This document shows, piece by piece, positions 36,482-46,800 of a DNA stretch of 64,000 bases. Each line of letters starts with the position of its first letter. The first letter of the stretch is position 1. Made by a program: the position numbers and the translations under genes. Source of the stretch: Pieris napi. Its lineage: Eukaryota; Arthropoda; Insecta; Lepidoptera; Pieridae. The stretch spans positions 2,728,001 to 2,792,000 of the forward strand of contig NC_062248.1 in assembly GCF_905475465.1 (NCBI RefSeq). The letters run 5' to 3'. The notes beneath the pieces were generated by a model. That model was not told the DNA's origin and searched no databases. It worked only from the letters and a program-made list of their open reading frames with translations.

Positions 36482-36578
36482 GCCAACATCACGAGGTGTT
36501 CCCAGGCGGTCACCCATCCAAGTACTGACCTCGCCCGACGTTGCTTAACTTCGGTGATCGGACGAGAACCGGTGTATT
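36482..36578 (-). rRNA. 5S rRNA-derived sequence, 5'-truncated (pseudogene)
   Basis: Minus strand runs from aatacaccggttctcgtccg to acctcgtgatgttggc and matches arthropod 5S rRNA from about position 22 to the end, including the internal promoter region (gaagttaagcaacgtcgggc; ggatgggtgaccgcctggga). A T-run, the pol III terminator type, follows. The true 5' end is replaced by the 96-bp leader. Confidence 0.8.
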
Positions 36579-37401
36579 ACAATAGCAAATAGCAAAAAAG
36601 TGTCGTGACAGCTTTTCGTAAGAATTTTTTCCGTCTAGCCCCCTTTCACAACGCGCGATAAGGAACTTCGTTCCAATAAACATTACACATAAAAAATACA
36701 ATTACACTAATTATACAACAGAGGGTTGTTGTTGCACGTGTATTGGTTGCGCAACGTGCATCATTTGTCTCCTCAACCAATTTTGCATTTTGGCTCTGCA
36801 GTACCTTTTGACTCCATACAGAACCACGATGACAAGTAGCACCGTGATTATTAATACAATTCCTAATGTATTCAGTTTGTTTTCTATACTCTCTTGCACC
36901 CTAGTTACTTGGGCCTAGGCCAAAGCCACATTATTGTTAACTTCTATAGATTTATAATTGCCCATTGTATAAAAAGGTAATTTTTTATTTTTTTATAAAA
37001 GCTTGCCAATGCTCGGTAAAATGATACATGGATAAAAGAAAAATAAAATACAATTTTTAATGTGTCAAGCACTTACAGGCAAACATAGCATATAAGAAAT
37101 AATAAAAAGAAATTAAGCAAAACAATAATATAATTTAAATAAACATTAGACAAAAATCGCTCTTAAAGTGTGTGGGGAGCAACTATGGACACTCTCATAT
37201 GTCAACTCTGGACATCGGTGAATTTTGGTCAAAACGCGTTCTCCGAGGTAGTAGTTATTCAACGAGTAGGTAGTATTAAATTAGGTTTCTTAATTGAAAG
37301 TTTTTGGAACGAAGTTCCTTATCGCGCGTTGTGAAAGGGGGCTAGACGGAAAAAATTCTTACGAAAAGTTGTCACGACACTTTTTTGCTATTTGCTATTG
37401 T

Positions 37402-37497
37402 AATACACCGGTTCTCGTCCGATCACCGAAGTTAAGCAACGTCGGGCGAGGTCAGTACTTGGATGGGTGACCGCCTGAGAAACCTCGTGATGTTGGC
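37402..37497 (+). rRNA. 5S rRNA-derived sequence, 5'-truncated (pseudogene)
   Basis: Same extent as the 36482-36578 copy, with the 5S internal promoter intact and eight Ts at 37498-37505. It has gagaaacctcg instead of gggaacacctcg near the end. Confidence 0.8.
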
Positions 37498-37676
37498 TTT
37501 TTTTTGTAGGGATAAGAAATGAAAATTATTTTTGGAATCACTTAACTAAATTAGTCTTGTTGGAACGAAGTTATCAAGCGTTGCGAAAGGGGGCTAGACG
37601 GAATAAATTAAGACCAAAAGTTGTAACGACACTTTTTGCTATAGTTGTTATATTTTACATTTTCGATTTAGCTATC

Positions 37677-37778
37677 GCCAACGTCCATACCACGTTGAAT
37701 ACACCGGTTCTCGTCCGATCACCAAAGTTAAACAACGTCGGGCGAGGTCAGTACTTGGATGGGTGACCGCCTGGGAAC
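37677..37778 (+). rRNA. 5S rRNA-derived sequence, 3'-truncated (pseudogene)
   Basis: Starts with the real 5S 5' end (gccaacgtccataccacgtt; one base differs from the usual gccaacgac) and runs to ccgcctgggaac, then breaks into the outer inverted repeat, losing about 17 nt of the 3' stem. Two changes lie in the A/IE region (accaaagttaaacaacg). Confidence 0.8.
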
Positions 37779-38309
37779 TGGTAAGATTGGTGTCGAGAAA
37801 ATCTATCATACTGTTATGATACCAATTAACATATAAATTAATCGAAAGGAATTTCGTTCCAACCGGGTGTCCCTTGACACATCTAAAGTTATTTTTTTAA
37901 TTTTAATAAAAATTTGCCATAATCCTGCTTTCTAAGGGAATTACCTAACCGGTACAGTAAGATAGATACAACATTACTTTTAGTTTATATGCAATATCAA
38001 TCAGTCCGTAAGAAGTTACTACAATTCACGAAAATTAAATGTACCTAAATTTTGTGAAACATCCTCAAACATTCATCTTTTTCTCTCAATGCTTACGATG
38101 ACAAAAAGAGACAGTAGTGCATTAGTTAAAAAAGACTTTGTAGTAATACAAATTCGATTACTTTAATCTGTTCTTACTTATTTGATTGAACTAGAATCAA
38201 GCGGTCAAACAAAAAGGCCCCTTACCGTTAAGTAAAACGATTAACACAAATAGCACTGCACAAACATAGGTCATTTTTAACAGGCGGTCACATTACGAAT
38301 GTCTATATA

Positions 38310-39417
38310 CAACTCGCCACTGCATTGGTACATAATAGTAGCATTCATACGCACATCATTATATACTTAAGCAATTGTCCGCTCAAAGGATGCGATAGCT
38401 TCGTCGAAGGACCTTGATAATGCCACGTGGAAATTGGCTATTTAAACTGCTGTGCTTATATAATAGAAATACTTCGATATGACCAAAACTAGCGCTGATC
38501 TCAGATTTCTCCTTGAACCATCCTTGCCCATCTTAAGGGCATGTGAAGAGCTGAGGTGTTAGACCTAGCCCCTTAATCCCCGCGTCAGCGTCGACATCCA
38601 TGGCGCGAGCCCGCGTCTGCGCATTGTGATCTCATATAAAAAATGGTCTCAGATTTCTCTATATTCTGTATCGCTACTACTAAGTTTGTACCAACAAATC
38701 TTTGTTATTTTTTATAATCTGCATATATTTTAAATTCAGAATATATTTTTAAAGATTTAAATATTTTAAAGCAAAGTGGATTATTAACACACACTTAATA
38801 TATTGCCCGTAAATGAATTGCTGTTCATTTGTCTCGCCAAAACTCGAGAACGGCTGATTTTGGCCTTTAAATATCAAGCAAGTTCAGGGAAGGTTTAAAC
38901 TGTGAAAAACACGTAACAATAAAAAAAGCAATTATAATACAATTCGTTTCTAGCTTCAAATCATTTGAAGTCTTTTAATTTTTTAGAAAGAAAAAATTGT
39001 CGCTTGGTTGTCAAACATTTTTAGGTTCTTTCGTAATTTTAAATTCGTAGCTATGACATAAATTTCTGTAAGGTCCAATCTCTTTGTTTTCAAACTAGTT
39101 TTTTTTTCAAAACAGATCTGTTTTACATATAAAAAATGTATAACAGAAGCTTTAAATTCATTGAGTGTATTGCATTAAATAATGTAGATAAAAAATTGTA
39201 CTAAAATACTTTTATTTTAAAAACCTCAAAGGGTTTTCTGACAATTTGACATATATTTTTACTAAACAGTCCTGATCAATGAGTTCCTCTCGTATTTCTG
39301 TAGGAATGTAATAGATTCACATAAATATCATAATGAAGTCACATCAAAGAATTCTGAAATTACTTGTATATTTAAAGGTACATACAACTTGGGTTCGAAA
39401 TAAGTGTTCGATTAGGG
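38310..39417. other. Intergenic, no gene seen
   Basis: AT-rich. A GC-richer patch at about 38500-38640 shows no coding signal, and I find no recognised repeat. Confidence 0.45.
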
Positions 39418-39551
39418 ACTTGCTGCGACTCTCATCCTTGAGGTCTTAGGTTCGGTCCCCGGCTGTGCACCAATAGACTTTCTTTCTACGTGCGCTTTTA
39501 TCATTCGGTGTAGTGAAGGAAAACATCGTGAAGAAACCGGCTCGACTTGGC
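39418..39551 (+). repeat. SINE family A, truncated at both ends
   Basis: B box (ttaggttcggtccccggct) and the gtgaagaaaccggct block are present; the A-box side and the tail are missing. Confidence 0.65.
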
Positions 39552-40089
39552 TTACCGAAGACAGGGCTTAATTTATATTGAAATAGTATAAGATCCAGGA
39601 GTCTGAGTACGTTGATCATGAAGCTGTAAAGATATATTTTTAATTATAAATATACCGGAAATGTTTTATTTAATGTTATTGACAATAGAATATACATTAT
39701 ATGGTTATATCTGGTTACGTGCGGTTAATAATATATGGTTAATTTACATATGGTGCCACTGTATGTAAATGTACTTTGTAGATCTCTGTATGCAACTAAG
39801 ATCTGAATACTCAACTTCAAAAGAAGATTAACAAATGAAAATAAATCTTTGATAAGTTTTTCGTTTTAGCTTCCTAATTTGTGCATTAATGTTAATCATT
39901 GTATAACAAGTTGAATAAACTAAACTAATATTATCTTTCTATTGTCTCACCTTCCTCGGACAAGCACAAAAGTTGGCGCGGCCGTTGATCAGGCGGAATA
40001 AATAAACGGCTCAAATATAAGAGTCTTTCTTCTTTTCTTCTTACTTTCATTTTGTTCCCTTTTGAGTAGAGGCTAGTGGGCCGTGGAGC

Positions 40090-40565
40090 TCAAGGGCACA
40101 GGCGCTAATTAAAGATTTAAGTTGGCACCTGGTAGATAGTACCGGTGACCCCAGAGCTGATGCTTTCATCGCTTAACGAATAAGTATCACAATAATAATT
40201 AGCCTTTATTCATCCACATCTTATTGACATACATAATAGATATAAATAAAAAAAAATACTATTCTGAGCGCCCCTGTCCTGGAGAAGGTCTCCTCTAACT
40301 TTTATTATATTTTATTTTGTCCCATCGTCATCCAATTTTTTCCAGCTACCTTTTCGATCCCGTCTCATCGCTCTATTGGTCTGCCCCTATCCCTTTTGGA
40401 CCAGTCCATTCGGTTACTGTTTTAGACCATCTGTCATTATAACGGGCAACGTGCCCATCGCTTAGCATCAATTATTTTTGGTTTTCTACGAAACGAATAA
40501 GTATCGCAATACAGCGAGGAAATGTTGCCAGCGTTAAAGGTACACTGCCACAGGGACCAAATTAA
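40090..40565. repeat. Dispersed repeat (ggcgctaattaaag / ccacagggacc) interrupted by LINE debris
   Basis: The 5' block (40095-40200) and 3' block (40490-40565) of the repeat seen at 16315-16450 are separated by about 290 bp that contain a minus-strand LINE remnant. The repeat was therefore probably split by insertion. Confidence 0.55.
40325..40475 (-). pseudogene. LINE C-terminal remnant
   Basis: The minus strand gives R-W-S-K-T-V-T-E-W-T-G-P-K and then, in another frame, A-G-K-N-W-like residues, the same domain as at 24296-24500. It is frameshifted and short. Confidence 0.55.
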
Positions 40566-41734
40566 TTTTCTAAATAAGTTTCAATTTCAATTTTTAAACA
40601 TTATTATCTTACCAATTGATAGGGAAATTTCTCAATTTAATGTCATATCTTATTTTGACTAATTCCAGGATATTTTATGTTATATATATTTATTTACATG
40701 CAATCATATGGTGTAATTTGATTAATAAATTACTTCACGAATAAAATCGACCTCGTGCGAACCAAAAACGCAAAATTCGATAATATTATTTTCGTATTAT
40801 AGTATATATATTTGAATAAATTTAAGTGTCAACTTGACTATATTCCTCATATTGCTTGAAAATCCTTGTTTTATTAAGAAGAAAGTTTTGAAATGCCGAT
40901 ACACGAATTACCCACCACCAAGCACTGATATACAGTCAATTGTTTTATATCGTGTTATATATTTAAATACTATATTAACCGTAATAATAACCGTATTATA
41001 GTATCTATTGTTCACATTGTGCAACTGTTTTTATTTTATCGCAACAAGTGTCTATTTACTATGACGATAAAATAAATGCATTTGCCGCGAGCAATTATTA
41101 ACTTTTTAAAATTTACTTAATCTAGTTTTGAGCGTGAATGAAACACGATATACTTGAAATATGTTTTAAAACTAATTGCAATCGTTTATTTATTTTACCA
41201 GTTAAAGTGTTGAGACTGGCCATGAGGATTTGAAAGTTCTATTTAAGTCTCTCTTATAAAAGTTAAAAAATTAAATATTTTAACTAACATGTCAGGGTTT
41301 TCAGTGTGCTACGGAGGAAGCTGCGTAAGCGCAGATGCTATGAATTATACTTATCAATAAACGAAAATAAAAGTGTGTTTTTACCCTAACAACAATATTT
41401 GACTTTATATTACTGAAATTGAATACATTATATTAAGAGTTAATTAGTTGAAGTGATGAAGATGAAGAATTTTTTGATATCGATATATAAAAGTCTTTCA
41501 ATTTTAAAGCCGAATAAAAACATGTGTGATAAGACAAGTGAATAGTGAAACTGATTTTGTTTTTATTCTAATTAAAAATAATTAAATTAAACGATAATAT
41601 AATAAACAATTAAATAAAACAAAAATGCAAAAAGCTGGAGCGGCCGCAGAGCACGCGGAAAATAATAAAAGGCTCAAATATTTCTCTTTCCTCCAACTTC
41701 GATTTAGTTCACTTTGGAGTAGACTCTTGATCTG

Positions 41735-42015
41735 TGGGGTGCAAATGCACAGGCGCTAATTAAATATTTAAGTTGGCGCCTGGTAGATAGTAGCGGTGAC
41801 TCCAGTCCTGCCTTGCGATTCTGTAACTCACTTTTCGAACTCTGACTGCGGTTTTCGCATTTTACGATTTGGCATTCTGATAAGCTTGAGAGTTCGAAAA
41901 GTGAGTTACAGAATCGCAAGGCTGGTGCTTTCCTCCCTCAACGAATATGTATCGCAAATACAGCGAGCAAATGCTGCCAGCGTTAAAGGTACAATGCCAC
42001 AGGAGACAAACTTTT
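41735..42015. repeat. Dispersed repeat (ggcgctaattaaat / ccacaggagac) carrying a hairpin insert
   Basis: Same unit as 16315-16450 but with about 110 bp of palindromic DNA inserted after ggtgactccag. Confidence 0.6.
41812..41921. repeat. Hairpin element with perfect ~32-bp arms
   Basis: Arm cttgcgattctgtaactcac... (41812-41843) is exactly complementary to 41890-41921, with a 46-bp loop. The arms read on as ttttcgaactct. No coding. Confidence 0.8.
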
Positions 42016-42640
42016 AAACTTGTTATAATTTTCTTTTTACTATTACTATGTAGGTGAAGAAAATTGAAAATACTGTATTGATTGATATGAATAATATTAA
42101 ATATCCCATTTTTGGTTTAAAAATAAATAAATAAAACTCATAAAGATTGAAACAGCCCTTTACTAATAAACATATATTTAAAAAAATATTGCTAGACAGG
42201 TCACAGTTTAACTTTCTTTTATAGATTCTTGATAAAAATTAACTCAATCAGTCGTAGGTATGTCTGTCACGTTTTAAAGTCACAGTTATAAAAAAATTGA
42301 AACCATTTAAGGCAGTGCCTATTAAATCGACATACATGACCAATTACAATTACCGGTTGAGTTATTTTTAATCTATGGATCTAGACCATCTTGACATTCA
42401 AGATTTATCCTTGACGTTATTTTACGCGCGATTTAACTTATAACTAATTATTATTAATAATCAAATGTGTAATATAATTATATCAAAAGGTACTTTTGTA
42501 TTAAAGTTAACTTAATAATTAAAATAGAATCGTTTTTATATTTACATTAATTCTTTAGATTTAACTATAATAACAAATGGTGACTTTCATTAGTAACTAA
42601 GCGACCAACCAACCAGGCTCCAATAAACCACTCCTTATTT

Positions 42641-42985
42641 GGAATTTGTATTCGTTTTTACAACAAACTACCAAGCAAAATTAGAGAATTATCACTGAAT
42701 AAATTCAAAACTCTCGTTAAATTTAAAATAATCAATAAAGCTTTTTATAAATTTGACAATTATTTAAATGATTCTAATCCATGGATTGATTTGCACCAGA
42801 AAACTTGGCGATTAAAGAGAGTGGCGTAGAGTCTCTTGCCAGTCCTTCTTGCCCATTCTACGCCCTTGACTTGCGAACTGATAGTATATTTAAATTTAGA
42901 ATCAATTTAACATATTTTCTGTTGACGTTCATAATTGTACTTGGTTACCTATATGAATAAAGGTTTTTTAAGTTTGATTGAACTC
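42641..42985 (+). pseudogene. Non-LTR retrotransposon 3' end with RT C-terminus
   Basis: Encodes F-Y-N-K-L-P-S-K-I-R-E-L-S-L-N-K-F-K, then A-F-Y-K-F-D-N-Y-L-N-D-S-N-P-W, the usual end of an insect LINE polyprotein. The 3' UTR follows, with gcgattaaagagagtggcg and gttgacgttcataattgtac. The 3' UTR recurs at 46800, 58360, 59000 and 60890/62041. Confidence 0.75.
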
Positions 42986-43213
42986 AACAACTGTTGTGAA
43001 TACAATAATTATTTTAACAGTTTTCGAATGCTAAAAACTTTTACAGCATACAATAAGGTGAACCCTACCGATTCAAAGTTGGTTACATAATTCACAGAAT
43101 ACAACAGTGCAAATATTACAAAACTCCACAACGTACAATAGCAAATATAACAATCTGTTCTAACATGTAATGTACACAAGGACTTCTTTATCATTTTAAA
43201 CAAATGTGCCTGA

Positions 43214-43364
43214 TCACCTTGGCCAAGTGGTTTCAGCTTGCGACTCACACCCCTGAGGTAATAGGTGCGAACCCTGGCTAATAGACTTTCTATATGCGCA
43301 TTTAATACTTGCTCGTACGGTGAAGGGAAAATCGTGAGTAACTGTATCAGGCACAGAAGGCTGT
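43214..43364 (+). repeat. SINE family A, diverged and internally deleted
   Basis: Head ccttggccaagtggtttcag and aggtgcgaaccctggct (altered B box), with the ggcacagaaggctg block near the end. Confidence 0.55.
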
Positions 43365-43861
43365 TGAGCAGAGCATTAACAATCATTCCATACTTGTTGT
43401 TGTTCCTATCGTCGCTTCTTCAAGTCTTAAAGTTTAGTGCTAGGCCGGGATCGCTTTATGACAATAAACTCAGCTTTCATCCTTTATAATAAAATAATCG
43501 TGTATTGCACTGTTCAAACTGAATTATAACTTCGCCTTTCCGCTATATTGTTTTACTTTATGATAGAAATTTATAGGGAATGCTTTTATGTAATAAGGCT
43601 GATTTTGTACTAAGTTAGTTCAGATATATTGAACTATGACCATTAATTCATTATTGCTTCATCAGATTCTATTGTTTTCACCTCCTTACGGTTTGGTTGT
43701 ATCAGTCTAGGTCATAGTCTAATCGCCCATATAAAAAAATGTAAGTTACGCATATATAACATGTCCCTTTAAATTTTTATCCAACTTTGACTGAAATTTC
43801 ATAGTAATTTAAGGCACTACACCCTATTTTCGATAACTACGACATTGCTTTAAAATTCAAC

Positions 43862-46800
43862 TCATTTTGTTTGTGAATTCTCCGGGTCTTTTCCTTCCCT
43901 ACGCTTAGTCCTCGTCTCCCTTCGATGTTTTGTAAACATCCACCTGCGGGAAAAGCTTTGTTTGAAATAATACAAACATTTACACAACACTTCAAGTTAA
44001 TGATTTCTCATTATATTCCCATTGTAGTTTAATAGGGCGTTTCTCTTCGGAATTCCATTTTTAAATAGTTATAGCGAATGATTTAAAGATGGGGAATGAA
44101 TTTTAAATATGGAAAGAGATTTTTGGATAGAATTATCAGCACTGAATTGTTTAGATTGAAATTTAAAAATGGAACGAAAATTTGCTTCTACTTATGATGT
44201 TCGTTTGTTTATTTTATTAAATCCTAATACAGCCACAAAAAACTGATCACTGCACACTTTTCCATTTGACGACGGAATGACTTAGTTCCATTTCTTGAGA
44301 AATATATTGGCCCATACACTAAACTCGGCAATACAGTAACAGAAAGCACCTGATTGGCTAATAAAATAGTTGTCATAAGCTTAGGTTTCCTAGAAAAGCG
44401 GTGCCGTTAACTAACGGCCGTCATTTTACAGTTGTTAATAACGGCCGTCTTTACTTTTTAACATAATGCAAAAAACAATAATTTTCGCTCGTCCAAGTCA
44501 CGTTTCCACTCATTGTATTAATTAAATATGGGCACCGCTACACGCGAAAAACGTTGAACTAATCTTTATCACCGGTATGACGGCCGTCATGCAAATGACA
44601 GCACCACTATTTGACGTTACGGTGACACTTAACGTTCTCTAGAAAATCCGATGTTATTTATTGACAACGTATAGCTGACGTCACCCAACGTTACATTACG
44701 GCCGTTGGATAACGGCACCGCTTTTCTAGGAAACCTCAGCTTAAGGGCAGATATATCACAATATATAGTATATAGTGCTATTTGTAGCCACTCTGCCTGT
44801 GATGCCTCAATACAAACAATATCAATTGAGTTTCATGTTCAATTTCCCAACCAATATTACTTACAATAACATGACAATAGCAGGAATAGTCAACACTGCA
44901 CTGTACATATACACAGCCCCAGTATATACAGTCAATGTATGTGCGTATAGAGTAGTATACGTGGGATCAAAGAGCAGCGCCGCTAGCGTCTCTACCAAGC
45001 TGAATAGAGAATTCATTTTACCTGAAAGATTAATATATATAAATTCTTTGGCTTTGTAAGTAAAAATTTTAATGGTTTTGTTAAATATTTAGCCTTAAGT
45101 AAGAGAGAACTTTGGAGGTATACATGTTAAATAGCTTATTTAAGTCTCTTATAGAGAGAGTTTCTCATCAGGAATAAAGTTGGTTATGCAAGTAATTGTG
45201 CGTTCCAACCCCGGGTATGCCAACGACATTTCTTTACGCAATCAACAATATGTACGGTCAAATCGGTACGCAATCCTAAGTTTGACTTTGATTCATTAAA
45301 TTAACGCGTGAAGTTGCTAGTACACTTTCCATCAGCACAGCCGAGTCCAAATCAACGCAAATGTTAATACGCTTAAGCAATAACAAATACAACTTGGCAA
45401 AGTATTATTAAGTAATGATTAATAATATTGTCATATTAAGTGCATCTAAGTTAGTAATAAGCTAATTCAGTTCTGATTGCCTGGAAGAAATTACTGTAAG
45501 ATTTAGTTTGGCAATGGGCTGCTTAATTTATATTTCACTAATAGATTGTCAGATTTCTGAGCAACGTTTTGATGTAAAAATCCTTATATTATTTATCTAA
45601 AATAAACATCTAATATATAAAATTCTCGTGATACAAATGTTCGTTCCCATACTCCTCCGAAACGGCTCGACCGATTCTCATGATTTTTTTTGCATATTCA
45701 GTAAGTATGAGAATCGGCTACTATCTTTAACTTTCAAACCCCTACATGTTATAAATTTTTATTTTTTAAATAAAAGTTTTTGTTTTTATTTTTTTATGAT
45801 ACAGCATACAACAATACATACAACACTTAACTTTCACCCCTGTACAATCAACCCCTATTTTTTATTATAGTAGATAGTTATTTTTATTGAACTAAGAAAA
45901 TGTTTCCCAGAAATAATATACATGGCACAACAACGTTTGCCGGGTCAGCTAGTATTTTATTTTACATAATTTTAAATTTAACCGACGTTTCGCGTGCTTT
46001 ACAGCGTGCGTGGTCACGGTGACTGAAGACAAAAGGTGTTGAATGTATTGAACCCTCCATCTTTTAGTCGATACCAACTCCGGGGAAATAAATACAGATA
46101 ATGCAACTTTTTTACAGCTGTGATACTTTTTTGAAATTCAACACCTTTTGTCTTCAGTCACCGTGACCACGCACGCTGTAAAGCACGCGAAACGTCGGAT
46201 AAATTTAAAATTATGTCAAATAGTTGTAAATTTATAATAATACATGACTTTTATCTAGTATTTTATATCTTTACAAAATCCAAGCAGGCGAAGCTTCTGA
46301 TGGAAGCTCATAATGAATATGTAAGAGTATAAAAACAATATATGAAATATATAAGAACTCTCTATAATCTAGAATCAGATAAAGATTAGCGTCTTAGTAC
46401 TAATAAATAAAATTGTTTACCCATTTCTTCGTCTCGCACCAACTTAGAGGCCATTGACCTTAGCGACGTGAAGGTTGTTGCATTAAGAATTTCAACGAGC
46501 GGTACTGGAAACGAAAATGTTTAGTCACGTTTTAGAATATCGAATTTAATATCCGCACATTTGAATTTAAGTTACAGTCTTTTATATAAAGATATAGCAA
46601 TTCAAGACTTAAAAGCTTTAACCAACGAACGGTTTTGTCGATCTGATGAAACTCTATCAGGAGTTTGACAAAATATAACATAACGTAAAATATATGTTTG
46701 AATAGTGGTTACGCGCAGTATTAAGGGTAAGATTAAGTGCCAATACTTAAGGTTAAGTATGACTTCCGTATGTCAAAGACGTTATGTATGTCAAGTCAAA

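Larger units (their letters stand above)
36359..37890. mobile_element. Inverted composite element built from 5S rRNA-derived units
   Basis: Outer inverted repeats of exactly 110 bp (36359-36468 and 37781-37890; sharing ggtatcataacagtatgata and gattttctcgacaccaatc) enclose inner inverted units of about 192 bp (36482-36674 minus; 37306-37497 plus). Each inner unit is a 96-bp leader (ggaacgaagttcc ... gaaagggggctagacgg) fused to the 3' ~96 bp of 5S rRNA and followed by a T-run. A third, diverged plus-strand unit (37562-37778) lies just inside the right outer repeat. A 42-bp direct repeat occurs before the composite (36249-36290) and before the middle unit (37264-37305). No transposase was found. 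Confidence 0.7.
36711..38274 (-). pseudogene. Candidate two-exon gene for a small membrane protein, with in-frame TAG
   Basis: Exon 1 (38226-38274) has an ATG and 16 codons of a hydrophobic signal peptide (M-T-Y-V-C-A-V-L-F-V-L-I-V-L-L-N), ending at donor gtaagg in phase 1. A TATATA at 38304-38309 lies about 30 bp upstream of the ATG. Exon 2 (36711-36943) starts after ctatag in the matching phase and encodes a short polar segment, an amphipathic stretch, one strong transmembrane segment (I-V-L-I-I-T-V-L-L-V-I-V-V-L-Y) and a basic Gln-rich tail with a TAA stop. A TAG at 36915-36917 interrupts exon 2. The intron contains two of the 5S-derived units, and a third abuts the stop codon. The link between the exons is inferred from phase only. 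The family is not recognised; a retroelement envelope tail is an alternative reading of exon 2. Confidence 0.3.

Noticed and set aside
37402..37497. Functional 5S rRNA gene
   Set aside because: The first ~21 nt of 5S rRNA are replaced by an unrelated leader and the end has changes; the other two copies are also truncated.
43009..43386. 125-codon minus-strand open frame in front of gene D's last exon
   Set aside because: About half of it is a diverged family-A SINE read antisense; no domain was recognised.
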